Assembly: GCA_015277795.1 (NCBI GenBank)
Contig: CP063848.1
Coordinates: 3,534,001 to 3,598,000, forward strand
Direction: 5' to 3'
Origin: Massilia sp. UMI-21
Lineage (GTDB): Bacteria; Pseudomonadota; Gammaproteobacteria; Burkholderiales; Burkholderiaceae_D
DNA length: 64,000 nt
Shown here: positions 25,392-34,088 of the stretch, piece by piece
Position numbering within the stretch: position 1 is the first letter of the stretch
How the letters are laid out: every line of letters starts with the position of its first letter
Program-made: the position numbers and the translations under genes
The notes under the pieces: model-generated
Told to the model about the DNA's origin: nothing
Database searches by the model: none
Seen by the model: the letters and a program-made list of their open reading frames with translations, nothing else

Positions 25392-26606
25392 ATGCATAGC
25401 GAACAGAACGACACTGCCGACAAGCCGCCCAGCGATCCGCCCGCAGCCGCGAAGGCGGCCGGCCTGCGCTACGTCCACGACGACCGCCCCGGTATCCGGC
25501 GTGAGAAGGCCGGCGCCGCTTTTCGCTACCTCGACGCCGGCGGCGATCCGGTCACGGACGAGGCGACGCTGGGACGCATCAAGTCGCTGGTGATTCCGCC
25601 GGCCTGGACCGACGTCTGGATCTGCCCGCAAGCCAACGGCCACCTCCAGGCCACCGGGCGCGATGCCAGGGGCCGCAAGCAGTACCGCTACCACCCGAAG
25701 TGGCGCACTGCGCGCGATGAGGTCAAGTACGAGCGCATGCTCAGTTTCGGCCAGGCGCTCCCCGCGATCCGGCAGGAGGTCGACCGCGCCCTGTCCCTGC
25801 CCGGCATGCCGCGCCAGAAGATGCTGGCCACCATCGTCTACCTGCTCGAAGCGACCATGATGCGCGTCGGTAACGAGGAGTACGCCCGCACCAACAAGTC
25901 CTTTGGCCTGACGACCCTGCGCAACCGCCACGCCAAGGTGGACGGCAGCGATGTCGAGTTCCGCTTCCGTGGCAAGAGCGGGGTCTATCACAAGGTCCAG
26001 GTGCACGACCGCCGCGTGGCGCGCATCATCCGGCGCTCGCGCGACCTGCCCGGCCAGGAGCTGTTCCAGTACGTGGACGACGAGGGCGACACCCACACGA
26101 TCGACTCGAGCGACGTCAACGACTACCTGCGCGGCATTACCGGCGAGGACTACACCGCCAAGGACTTCCGCACCTGGTCGGGCACCGTGCTGGCTGCGCT
26201 GGCCCTGCAGGAATTCGAGAAGTTCGACTCCGAAGCCCAGGCCAAGAAGAACATCGTGCGCGCCATCGAGTCGGTGGCCGAAAAGCTCGGCAATACGCCC
26301 TCGGTCTGCCGCAAGTGCTACGTGCACCCGGTGGTGCTCGACGCCTACCTCGACGGCGCCGTGCTCGAGGGGCTGCGCGAACGCACCGAGCGGGAGCTGA
26401 CGGAAGAGCTGCATGCGCTGCAGCCGGAAGAAGCCGCGGTGCTGGCGCTGCTGCAGCAGCGGCTGCGCCAGGAGCAGGAGCGGGAACGGGAACGGCAAAA
26501 CAAGCGGGAACAGAAGCGTGCGGAAGCGCGCGGCTCCCCGACCAGCAAGGCCGCGCGCGCACCGCGCCGCCGGAACGCAGCACCATCCATGAGAGGAGCA
26601 GCATGA
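25392..26606 (+). CDS. Bacterial DNA topoisomerase IB
   Basis: 404 residues. Relaxes supercoils through a 3'-phosphotyrosyl intermediate. Seen: N-terminal DNA-binding part (YVHDDRPGIRREKAG to PPAWTDVWICPQANGHLQATG), catalytic-domain motifs RVGNEEYARTNKSFGLTTLRNRH, RFRGKSGVYHK and KDFRTWSGTVLAA, and nucleophile Tyr310 in SVCRKCYVHP. This is the poxvirus-type bacterial enzyme found in many proteobacteria. The tail after residue 345 is a charged Glu/Arg coiled coil and basic extension. Its stop overlaps the start of the next gene (ATGA), suggesting cotranscription with the MRJP-like gene. GGAGG lies about 10 bases before the start. Confidence 0.95.
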   Translation: MHSEQNDTADKPPSDPPAAAKAAGLRYVHDDRPGIRREKAGAAFRYLDAGGDPVTDEATLGRIKSLVIPPAWTDVWICPQANGHLQATGRDARGRKQYRYHPKWRTARDEVKYERMLSFGQALPAIRQEVDRALSLPGMPRQKMLATIVYLLEATMMRVGNEEYARTNKSFGLTTLRNRHAKVDGSDVEFRFRGKSGVYHKVQVHDRRVARIIRRSRDLPGQELFQYVDDEGDTHTIDSSDVNDYLRGITGEDYTAKDFRTWSGTVLAALALQEFEKFDSEAQAKKNIVRAIESVAEKLGNTPSVCRKCYVHPVVLDAYLDGAVLEGLRERTERELTEELHALQPEEAAVLALLQQRLRQEQERERERQNKREQKRAEARGSPTSKAARAPRRRNAAPSMRGAA

Positions 26607-27670
26607 GCAAGCCAGCAACGGCATGGACCATCGAACAGGTGGCCGCCTTCGAACACCAGGTTACCGGCGTGTCGGTCTCGGAAGACGGCCGCATTTTCGT
26701 CAACTTCCCGCGCTGGACCGAGGACAGCGCCGTATCGGTGGCCGAACTGGGCAGGGACGGCGCCCTGCGTCCCTACCCGGACCACGACTGGAACGCCTGG
26801 CGCAATGCCCGGAAAGATGAACTGCCGCCCGAGAAGCACTGGGTCTGCGTGCAAAGCATCGTCGCCGACGGACGCGGCAGCCTGTGGGTATTGGACCCGG
26901 CCGCTCCCGCCCAGGCGCACCTGGTGTCGGGCGGCGCCAAACTGGTGCAGGTCGACCTCGGCCAGGACAAGGTCGTGCGCAGCATCGTCTTCGACGAAGC
27001 CGCCGCCCCGCAAGGCTCCTACCTGAACGACGTGCGCTTCTCGAGCGACGGCAAATACGCCTTCATCACCGATTCGGGCGTGGTCGGCGCCATTCTGGTC
27101 GTCGACCTGGAGGCGGAAAAGACGGTACGCCTGCTCGACGGCCACCCATCCACCCAGATGCAAAAAGGCCTGAACGTGAAGGCCGACGGCAAGGAGCTGC
27201 GCCGCCCGGACGGGCGCGGCGTCGAATTCTCGGCCGACGGCATCGCCGTGTCCGATGACGGCCACTGGCTGTACTGGCAGGCGATCAAGGGCGACACCCT
27301 GTACCGCGTCGGCACGGCGCACCTGACCGGCAAGGGACTGCAGGGCCAGGATATTGGCGGCCAGGTCGAGGAATACGGAAAGAACGGCGTGTCGGACGGC
27401 CTGCTGATCCCGCGCGGCACCAACAAGATGCTGCTCTCCGCGGTCGAAGACGATGCGGTCAAGCTGCGCGATCTCGACGCCGGGCCGCAGGGCAAGCCGG
27501 AGATCCTGGTGCGCGACGACCGCCTGCGCTGGCCGGACACCTTCACCCAGGGGCCGGACGGCACGGTCTATGTGACCACCTCACACATCCAGGATTCGGC
27601 CTTCTTCAAACCGGACGCGCCCCCGGCCCTGCCGACTCAGCTGTGGAAGCTGGCGGGCGGACAATTCTAG
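26603..27670 (+). CDS. Major royal jelly/yellow-type beta-propeller protein (L-dopachrome tautomerase-related)
   Basis: 355 residues from ATG 26603, overlapping the topoisomerase stop, with an AGGAG site. Repeated propeller blades are visible: VTGVSVSEDGRIFVNFPRW, QSIVADGRGSLWVLDPA, YLNDVRFSSDGKYAFITDSG, GIAVSDDGHWLYWQ, and WPDTFTQGPDGTVYVTTSHI at the end. The pattern matches the MRJP/yellow family, annotated as L-dopachrome tautomerase-related in bacteria. No signal peptide is seen from this start, so it is probably cytoplasmic; some homologues are exported. Substrate unknown. Alternative reading: an SMP-30/gluconolactonase-like hydrolase, which shares the fold. Confidence 0.85.
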   Translation: MSKPATAWTIEQVAAFEHQVTGVSVSEDGRIFVNFPRWTEDSAVSVAELGRDGALRPYPDHDWNAWRNARKDELPPEKHWVCVQSIVADGRGSLWVLDPAAPAQAHLVSGGAKLVQVDLGQDKVVRSIVFDEAAAPQGSYLNDVRFSSDGKYAFITDSGVVGAILVVDLEAEKTVRLLDGHPSTQMQKGLNVKADGKELRRPDGRGVEFSADGIAVSDDGHWLYWQAIKGDTLYRVGTAHLTGKGLQGQDIGGQVEEYGKNGVSDGLLIPRGTNKMLLSAVEDDAVKLRDLDAGPQGKPEILVRDDRLRWPDTFTQGPDGTVYVTTSHIQDSAFFKPDAPPALPTQLWKLAGGQF

Positions 27671-27790
27671 CCAGGCAAGCGCGCCCGGCATGATCGTTTC
27701 CAGGTGGCCGTTCAGGAAGTGGACGGTGTACCTGGCCCCACGGCTGTACGCGGCCGATACTTCGTCGCTACGATCCGCGAAGCTCCCTGC

Positions 27791-28540
27791 TCAGGCCGCC
27801 TTGGCCTGGAATTCCGAAGAGGCGATATCGGCCAGGTCGCACAGCGCCTGCAGCTCGGCCGAGCGCAGGCGGCGCGGCTCGCGGTCGATCACGCACAGGG
27901 TTCCCATCGGCAAGCCGGAACGATCACGCAGCGGCACCCCGGCATAGAAGCGGATGTGGGGCTCGGCCAGCACCAGCGGATTCTCGCGGAAGCGCTCGTC
28001 GGTGGCCGCATCTTCGACCATGAAGGGCGCATCCTGCAGGATGGCGTGCGAGCAGAACGCCCACTCGCGCGGGGTTTCCTGCGGCCCCAGTCCGATACGC
28101 GCCTTGAACCACTGGCGGCGCGCGGTCAGCAGCGAGACCAGCGCGATGGGCGAGGCGGTGACCGTGGCAGCCAGGCGGACGATGCGGTTGAAGCGTTCTT
28201 CCTGCGGGCTGTCGACCAGGCCCGAGGCCGCCAGCGCGGCCAGTCGGCGCGCTTCTTCCGTGGTCACAGGGAAGCCTTCGCCGCCTTGCAGGATGAATTC
28301 GGGGTCGGTCGGGTCCTGCACCAACGTTTCGCCGGACAGGGCGCCCGACAGCGGGCCGGCGCGGTCCAGCATTGCCTGGATGGTGCTCCGGCGGGTGCGG
28401 CGGTGGCCACCCGGAGTTTTCCACGATGGAATAGCGCCACTTTCCATCCATAACTGTACGGTGCTGGTGGCAACCCCCAGCATGCGGGCTGCGGCACTGG
28501 TCGTGAGGATCGGGTCCTCTTCTATGAACTTGCTCTGCAT
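27791..28540 (-). CDS. Excisionase-type HTH plus GAF domain regulator
   Basis: 249 residues. The N-terminus (LTTSAAARMLGVATSTVQLWMESGAI then GGHRRTRRSTI, about 12-55) is a MerR/excisionase-like winged helix that binds DNA. The remainder from about residue 90 is a GAF domain with the VSLLTARRQWFKARIGL, FCSHAILQDAPFMVEDA and FYAGVPLRDRSGLPMGTLCVID signature used by many GAF sensor proteins. The combination suggests a single-protein sensor-repressor or activator rather than a phage excisionase. It is divergent from a chemoreceptor gene across a 206-bp AT-rich intergenic region and could regulate it or itself. Ligand unknown. Confidence 0.85.
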   Translation of the reverse strand: MQSKFIEEDPILTTSAAARMLGVATSTVQLWMESGAIPSWKTPGGHRRTRRSTIQAMLDRAGPLSGALSGETLVQDPTDPEFILQGGEGFPVTTEEARRLAALAASGLVDSPQEERFNRIVRLAATVTASPIALVSLLTARRQWFKARIGLGPQETPREWAFCSHAILQDAPFMVEDAATDERFRENPLVLAEPHIRFYAGVPLRDRSGLPMGTLCVIDREPRRLRSAELQALCDLADIASSEFQAKAA

Positions 28541-28746
28541 TTGCGGTCCTGGTTATGCCTCCAAGTATAGCCGAAATGACGAAATCCCTCATCCTAAAGC
28601 TGCCTTTGAAAGATAAGTTTACGATATAGACAAATAACACAATTTCAATTGCAATAAAGAAATCAAAAGTGCAGAATCGGACCCAAATTGCTTAAATAAA
28701 TTTGTTCAATTAATAACTTCCTGTTCATTTACCTCATAAGGCACCC

Positions 28747-30339
28747 ATGGCATCCTTCGAGCACGCGGGCATTGCAACCAGACTGTATGCGGCATTCGCC
28801 CTGATCCTGTCGGTCACCCTCATCCTGGCGGGCTTCTCGGTCTCGCGCGTGAACACCATCGAGCACGCCCTGCAAACGGCCGACACGGTGAGGAACAGCG
28901 AACTCGAACCGCTGTACGCCGCCCGCGAAGCGCTGGATCAGACCGGCATCGCCGCGCGCAATGCCTACATCTTCAAGGACGAATCCGCGGCCAGGCGCGA
29001 ACTCGACCTGGTCGATGCGCGCAAGGCCGACTACCTGGCCGCCCTCGCCCGCCTCGATCCGGTCCTGCGCGGCAATCCGCAATACGCCAAAGTGCGCGCA
29101 GGCATGCTGGCGATGGCGCGCGAGCTCGAACGGCCCCGCAACTACCGTGCCGCCGGCGACCTGGAGGGGTATGCCACGTTCCTGGTCGAGGAATGCAGCC
29201 CGCTGCGCCGCAGCATCGTGGCCGACATCGAGGTCCTGCTCCAGGAACTGCAGGCGCACACCACCGAGGCCGTACGCGCAGCCAACGCCGAGGCGGCGGG
29301 TACGCGCTACTGGATCACCGGCCTGAGCGCGCTGTCGGTGGTGCTGTGCGTGCTGGTGGCGCCGGTGCTGGTGCGCAGCCTGGTCGGCCAGCTCGGCGGC
29401 GAGCCGGCCTACGCCACCAGCGTGGCGCGCGCGATCGCCGGCGGCGAACTGCACCGGCCGGTCGACACGGACCGCGCCCGCCCGAACAGCCTGCTGTACG
29501 CCATGAGCGCCATGCGCGATGGACTGAGCGGCATCGTCGGCAAGGTGCGCGGCGGGACCGACGCGATCGCCTCGGCCTCTTCCCAGATCGCCAGCGGCAA
29601 CCTCGACCTGTCGAACCGCACCGAGACCCAGGCCGCCGCCCTGGCCCAGGTGGCGCACGCGATGAAACAGCTGATCGCGTCGGTGCGCCAGAATGCCGAC
29701 TACGCGGCGCAGGCCAGCGCGCTGGCCACCGCGGCCTCGCACATCTCGGTCAAGGGCGGCGCGGCGGTGGACCAGGTGGTCACCACGATGCAACTGATCG
29801 ACGCCTCCTCGAAGAAGATCGTCGACATCATCGCGGTCATCGACGGTATCGCCTTCCAGACCAACATCCTGGCGCTCAACGCGGCGGTCGAAGCCGCGCG
29901 CGCCGGCGAGCAGGGCCGCGGCTTTGCCGTGGTCGCCAGCGAAGTGCGCAACCTGGCGCAGCGCTCGGCCGCCGCGGCGAAGGAAATCAAGGTCCTGATC
30001 GAGGATTCGGTAAGCAAGGTCGGCGTAGGGGCCGCGCTGGTCGGCGAAGCCGGCGAAACGATCCGCCAGGTGGTCGAAGGCGTGCACAGCGTCACCGACA
30101 TCATGGGGCGGATCAGCAGCGCGACGGGCGCCCAGCGCGCCGACATCGAGCAGGTGGACCTGGCCATCGCGGACCTGGACGAGATGACGCTGCAGAACGC
30201 CGCGCTGGTCGAGGAAGCGGCCGCGGCGGCCCAATCCTTGCAGAACCAGGCGGCCGAACTGGCGGCGGTGGTAAATACCTTCCAGCTGGAAGAGCCTGCC
30301 CAGACCCGGCAGCGCGGGCTGATCGCCGCCAGGACCTGA
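28747..30339 (+). CDS. Methyl-accepting chemotaxis protein
   Basis: 530 residues. TM1 (about 9-33), periplasmic four-helix-bundle-like ligand domain (about 34-187), TM2 (about 190-212), HAMP, then a long signalling coiled coil whose tip is [48 protein letters not shown]. The tip binds CheA and CheW. No terminal NWETF-type pentapeptide is present, so it depends on other receptors for CheR/CheB tethering. AAGG precedes the ATG by about 5 bases. The upstream region is AT-rich and shared with the divergent HTH-GAF gene. No other che genes occur in the window. Confidence 0.94.
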   Translation: MASFEHAGIATRLYAAFALILSVTLILAGFSVSRVNTIEHALQTADTVRNSELEPLYAAREALDQTGIAARNAYIFKDESAARRELDLVDARKADYLAALARLDPVLRGNPQYAKVRAGMLAMARELERPRNYRAAGDLEGYATFLVEECSPLRRSIVADIEVLLQELQAHTTEAVRAANAEAAGTRYWITGLSALSVVLCVLVAPVLVRSLVGQLGGEPAYATSVARAIAGGELHRPVDTDRARPNSLLYAMSAMRDGLSGIVGKVRGGTDAIASASSQIASGNLDLSNRTETQAAALAQVAHAMKQLIASVRQNADYAAQASALATAASHISVKGGAAVDQVVTTMQLIDASSKKIVDIIAVIDGIAFQTNILALNAAVEAARAGEQGRGFAVVASEVRNLAQRSAAAAKEIKVLIEDSVSKVGVGAALVGEAGETIRQVVEGVHSVTDIMGRISSATGAQRADIEQVDLAIADLDEMTLQNAALVEEAAAAAQSLQNQAAELAAVVNTFQLEEPAQTRQRGLIAART

Positions 30340-30346
30340 GCCCCCC

Positions 30347-31540
30347 CTACCCCTCCCCGGGGTGCTGGAACACCTGCCGCAGATACGCCAGGAAGGTCTG
30401 GTCGGTACACATCGACTTGCCCGGCGTATCCGACAGCTTGGCCACCGGCTGCCCGTTGCAGTGGGTGAGCTTCATGACGATGTTCAGCGCCTGGTAGGGC
30501 GTGTCGTTGGTCAGCTTGGTGCCGATGCCGAAACCCAGCGTGGTGCGGTCGGCGAAGTGCCGGTACAGGGCGAGCGCCTTCGGCACCGTCAGCGCGTCGG
30601 AGAACACCAGGCGCTTGGTGCGCGCGTCGATGCGCAGCCGGGCGTAGTGCGCCAGCGCCTTTTCGCCCCATTCCACCGGATCGCCCGAGTCGTGGCGCAA
30701 GCCATCGAACAGCTTGGCGAAATACAGGTCGAAGTCGCGCAGGAAAGCATCCATGCCCACCACGTCGGTGAGCGCGGTGCCGAGGTCGCCCCGGTACTCC
30801 TGCACCCAGTCTTCCAGCGCCGCCTTCTGGAAGTCGCGCAGGCGCACGCCGAAGGCCTGGTAGGCCTGCAGGTATTCGTGCGCCATGGTCCCGATCGGCA
30901 CCAGCCCGTACTTGTGCGCCAGGTAGACGTTCGAGGTGCCCTTGAAGAACTGCGGCAGCTCGCGCGCCAAGGTCGCCACCACTTCGTCATGCCACTCGCC
31001 CGAGAAGCGCCGGCGCACGCCGAAGTCGAAGAATTCGAACGACGTGGCCAGCTTCGGCTCGCGTTCGAAGGCGCGCAGCTCGTCGATCTTCTGCTGCAGG
31101 CGTACGCGCGCTTCGGCAATCGCCGCCTGCTGGTCGAAGCGGCGGAAATACAGCTCGTTGACGATATAGAGCACGAAGATCTCGAAGCCCATCACGTGCA
31201 CCAGCGGCCCGGTGGCGCGGATGCGCAGGTGGGGGCCGTCGGTCTCGACCTGGATGAACTTGCGCTGGAAGCGAAACAGCGTGAGCAGGTCGGCGAAGTC
31301 GCTCTTGATGAAACGCAGACCGCGTAGATAGGCGATCTCGTGATCGAGGAACATCAGCGAACACAGGTGGTCGAGTTCGCACTCGACCTCGACCTTCAGC
31401 TCGGCGAGCGGGTAGGCCGGCGTGTTCCGGCACAGGAATTCGTATTCGCCGATCGCCCCCGGGTGGCTGTGCAGCAGCGCCTGCCACATCGTGAACTTGT
31501 ACAGGTCGGTTTCCAGCAGGCTGCGGACAACGGGCTTCAT
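30347..31540 (-). CDS. pncB: Nicotinate phosphoribosyltransferase
   Basis: 397 residues, the normal PncB length. Makes nicotinate mononucleotide from nicotinate and PRPP in the Preiss-Handler NAD salvage route. Recognised by the start [57 protein letters not shown] (containing the regulatory/catalytic His), [15 protein letters not shown] and [10 protein letters not shown]. The latter two form the phosphate-binding loops. Stop codon lies 7 bp from the convergent chemoreceptor stop. Followed upstream by the SET-domain gene on the same strand, 9 bp away, so the SET gene is probably first in a two-gene transcript... in transcription order pncB precedes the SET gene. Confidence 0.96.
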   Translation of the reverse strand: MKPVVRSLLETDLYKFTMWQALLHSHPGAIGEYEFLCRNTPAYPLAELKVEVECELDHLCSLMFLDHEIAYLRGLRFIKSDFADLLTLFRFQRKFIQVETDGPHLRIRATGPLVHVMGFEIFVLYIVNELYFRRFDQQAAIAEARVRLQQKIDELRAFEREPKLATSFEFFDFGVRRRFSGEWHDEVVATLARELPQFFKGTSNVYLAHKYGLVPIGTMAHEYLQAYQAFGVRLRDFQKAALEDWVQEYRGDLGTALTDVVGMDAFLRDFDLYFAKLFDGLRHDSGDPVEWGEKALAHYARLRIDARTKRLVFSDALTVPKALALYRHFADRTTLGFGIGTKLTNDTPYQALNIVMKLTHCNGQPVAKLSDTPGKSMCTDQTFLAYLRQVFQHPGEG

Positions 31541-31549
31541 CGGCTTCCT

Positions 31550-32071
31550 TCAGGCGGTGGCGGTTTCGCTGCTGCGCTTGCCGGCGCCGCTCCGGCTGCG
31601 CTTTTTCGGCGCCAGCATGGTGCCGGTGCAGCCGGGCGTGCCGCAGCGGCAGGCGAACAGCTTCTTGAGCGCCGGCGTGTGGCGCTCGTCATAGATCAGC
31701 GCATAGTTGTAGTTCAGCTCTTCGCCGGCGTCGATGTCGCGCATCGCATGGATATAGACGCGGCCTTCGTCCTCGAAGGCTTCGCAGTTGGGCGAGCAGG
31801 CGTGGTTGATCCAGCGCGCGGCGTTCCCGCGGCTGCCGCCGTCGATCACGCGGCCATCGGCCAGGGTGAAGTAGAAGGTGTGGTTGATCGGGCCGCCGGC
31901 TTGTTCGGCGCGCCGGGTCGCTTCGTCCCAGCTGATGCGCTCACCCCGGTATTCGATGATGCGTTCGCCGGCGCCGATCGGCCTGAGGGCGAAGACGCCG
32001 TTGCCGTGGACGGGGGACTTCCTGACTTCATAAGCGGGTTCTGGCTGGGCGGAGCGTTTGGTGTTGGTCAT
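31550..32071 (-). CDS. SET-domain protein with post-SET cysteines (protein lysine methyltransferase-like)
   Basis: 173 residues from ATG 32071. SET motifs: EVRKSPVHGNGVFALRPIGAGERIIEY, the pseudoknot NHACSPNCEAF (NHxCxPN), and DIDAGEELNYNY (GEELxxxY). A post-SET cysteine cluster (FACRCGTPGCTGTM) follows, which in eukaryotic enzymes binds zinc with a Cys of the NHxC motif. This predicts an S-adenosylmethionine-dependent lysine methyltransferase; the target in bacteria is unknown. No Shine-Dalgarno is visible before the chosen start, so leaderless translation or a slightly different start is possible. It lies 9 bp upstream of pncB on the minus strand and is likely cotranscribed with it, being the first gene. 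Confidence 0.88.
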   Translation of the reverse strand: MTNTKRSAQPEPAYEVRKSPVHGNGVFALRPIGAGERIIEYRGERISWDEATRRAEQAGGPINHTFYFTLADGRVIDGGSRGNAARWINHACSPNCEAFEDEGRVYIHAMRDIDAGEELNYNYALIYDERHTPALKKLFACRCGTPGCTGTMLAPKKRSRSGAGKRSSETATA

Positions 32072-32199
32072 CGAAGCGTGGGCGGTGAAGCCGGCGAGGT
32101 CGGAACGCGCGGCGCGCGCGAGCGTGTTGTTGGGTTGACCACCATTATGGCGGCAATCGCGCGCGGCCCGCCGCACACTTCGCCGGTGCGCGGCAGGCT

Positions 32200-33894
32200 T
32201 CAGCCGGCAAAGTCTTCTTCGCGGTACTCGGCGCCCTGCCCTGCGGCGTCGTCGGCGCGGCCGGCTTCTTCCCTGCGCAGTTCGACGCGCCGGATCTTGC
32301 CCGAGATGGTCTTGGGCAGCTCGCGAAACTCGATGCGGCGGATGCGCTTGTACGGCGCCAGCCGCGCGCGCGCGAAGGCGAACAGCGCGGCCGCCACCTC
32401 GCGGCTCGGGGCCACGCCCTGGCGCAGGGTGACGAAGGCCTTCGGCACCGACAGGCGCAGCGGGTCCGGGCTCGGCACGATCGCCGCCTCCAGTACGTCC
32501 TCGTGCTCGATCAACACGCTCTCCAGCTCGAAGGGGCTGATGCGGTAGTCCGAGGACTTGAACACGTCGTCGTTGCGGCCGACGTAGAAGTAATAGCCTT
32601 CCTGGTCGACGGTGGCGGTGTCGCCGGTGTGGTAGTGGCCGGCGCGCATGACGGCGGCGGTCTTCTCGTCGTCGCCCTCGTAGCACATCATGAGCCCCTG
32701 CGGCGCCGGGTCGAGCGCGAGCGCGATCTCGCCTTCCGGCGCGGGCCGGTCGTCGATGTCGAGCAATGTCACCCGATAGCCCGGCAGCGGCCGGCCCATC
32801 GAGCCGGGCTTGATCGGCTGGCCCGGCGGGTTGCCGATCTGGCAGGTGCTTTCCGACTGGCCGAAGCCGTCGCGGATGCGGATGCCCCAGGCCCTTTCCA
32901 CCTGCTCGATCACTTCCGGATTGAGCGGTTCGCCGGCGCCGACCAGTTCGCGCAGCGGTGGCTTCCAGGCGCTCAGGTCTTCCTTGATCATCATGCGCCA
33001 GACCGTCGGCGGCGCGCACAGCGAGGTGACGCCGCAGCGCTGGACCGTGTCGAGCGCCGCCCTGGCCGAGAAGCGCTCGTAGTTGTAGACGAAGATGGTG
33101 GCGCCGGCATTCCAGGGCGCGAAGAAGCAGCTCCACGCGTGCTTGGCCCAGCCCGGCGACGAGATGTTCCAGTGGACGTCGCCAGGCTGCAGGCCGATCC
33201 AGTACATGGTCGACAGGTGGCCCACCGGATAGCTCTGGTGGCTATGCAACACCAGCTTGGGCTTGGCCGTGGTGCCCGAGGTGAAGTACAGCAGCAAGGG
33301 ATCGGTGGCGCGGGTCTCGCCCTCGGGATCGAACACCGACACCACGTCGCGACAAGCCTCGAAGTCGTGCCAGCCGTCCGGTTTTTTTGCCTCGTTGCCG
33401 CCGACGGCGATGCGGGTGAAACTGCCCGCCATGCCGTCGAACTTGTGCGCTTCGGAGGCCTGGGCGATCACGTGCCTGACGCGCCCGCGTTCGAGCCGGT
33501 CCTGCAGGTCGGCGCCGGAGACCAGCATGGTGGTCGGCACCAGCACGGCGCCGAGCTTGATCCCGGCCAGCATGATTTCCCACAGCTCGACCCGGTTCGG
33601 CAGCATCAGCAAGACCCGGTCGCCGCGCTTGACGCCGCACAGGCGCAGGTACTCGGCCACCTGGCAGGAGCGCGAGGCCATGTCGGCGAAGCTGATCTTT
33701 TGCTCCGAGCCGTCCTCTTCCACCACCCAGAGCGCCGGCGCGTGATTATTTTTTGCCATCTGGTCAAAATAATCCAGCCCCCAGTTGAACGCGTCGAGCT
33801 GGGGCGCCCGGTAGTCGCGGTAGGCGGTGGCATAGTCGAGCCGGTGCTGGAGCAGAAAGTCGCGCGCCTGGATGAAGCGCTGGGTTGGCGTCAT
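32200..33894 (-). CDS. AMP-dependent acyl-CoA synthetase (medium-chain/aromatic type)
   Basis: 564 residues from ATG 33894, with a GGAGA site. ANL-family motifs: P-loop LLYFTSGTTAKPKLVLHSH (A3), YERFSARAALDTVQ region, GFGQSES (A5), GHYHTGDTA (A7), VGRNDDVFKSSDYRISPFELE (A8) and the catalytic Lys in PKTISGKIRRVELR (A10). It resembles the ACSM/medium-chain acyl-CoA synthetases, and could activate medium-chain, branched or aromatic acids. Being 10 kb from the aromatic acyl-CoA operon at 17935-22782, it is a candidate, not a demonstrated, ligase for it. Monocistronic. Confidence 0.92.
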   Translation of the reverse strand: MTPTQRFIQARDFLLQHRLDYATAYRDYRAPQLDAFNWGLDYFDQMAKNNHAPALWVVEEDGSEQKISFADMASRSCQVAEYLRLCGVKRGDRVLLMLPNRVELWEIMLAGIKLGAVLVPTTMLVSGADLQDRLERGRVRHVIAQASEAHKFDGMAGSFTRIAVGGNEAKKPDGWHDFEACRDVVSVFDPEGETRATDPLLLYFTSGTTAKPKLVLHSHQSYPVGHLSTMYWIGLQPGDVHWNISSPGWAKHAWSCFFAPWNAGATIFVYNYERFSARAALDTVQRCGVTSLCAPPTVWRMMIKEDLSAWKPPLRELVGAGEPLNPEVIEQVERAWGIRIRDGFGQSESTCQIGNPPGQPIKPGSMGRPLPGYRVTLLDIDDRPAPEGEIALALDPAPQGLMMCYEGDDEKTAAVMRAGHYHTGDTATVDQEGYYFYVGRNDDVFKSSDYRISPFELESVLIEHEDVLEAAIVPSPDPLRLSVPKAFVTLRQGVAPSREVAAALFAFARARLAPYKRIRRIEFRELPKTISGKIRRVELRREEAGRADDAAGQGAEYREEDFAG

Positions 33895-34088
33895 GGTGTC
33901 TCCTGTTTGCTGGGTGTCATGCCTGGTGTGACCATTCTGCCATGTTTGCAGGCGTCGATGTAGGGTGGTGCGGGGCGCGTGGCCGGCTTGCCGAGCGCGC
34001 GTCGCACTTGCGGATGCGCCGTGTGAGCGCGTGCCTGCGTCGAACGCGCGGTCGGCCGAGCCGCCTTGCGCGGCCCGGAGCACCCCGT

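Noticed and set aside
28590..28620. Flagellar sigma-28-like promoter (TAAAG...GATAA) before the chemoreceptor
   Set aside because: The spacing between the TAAA and GATAA parts is about 17 bp where about 22 bp is expected.
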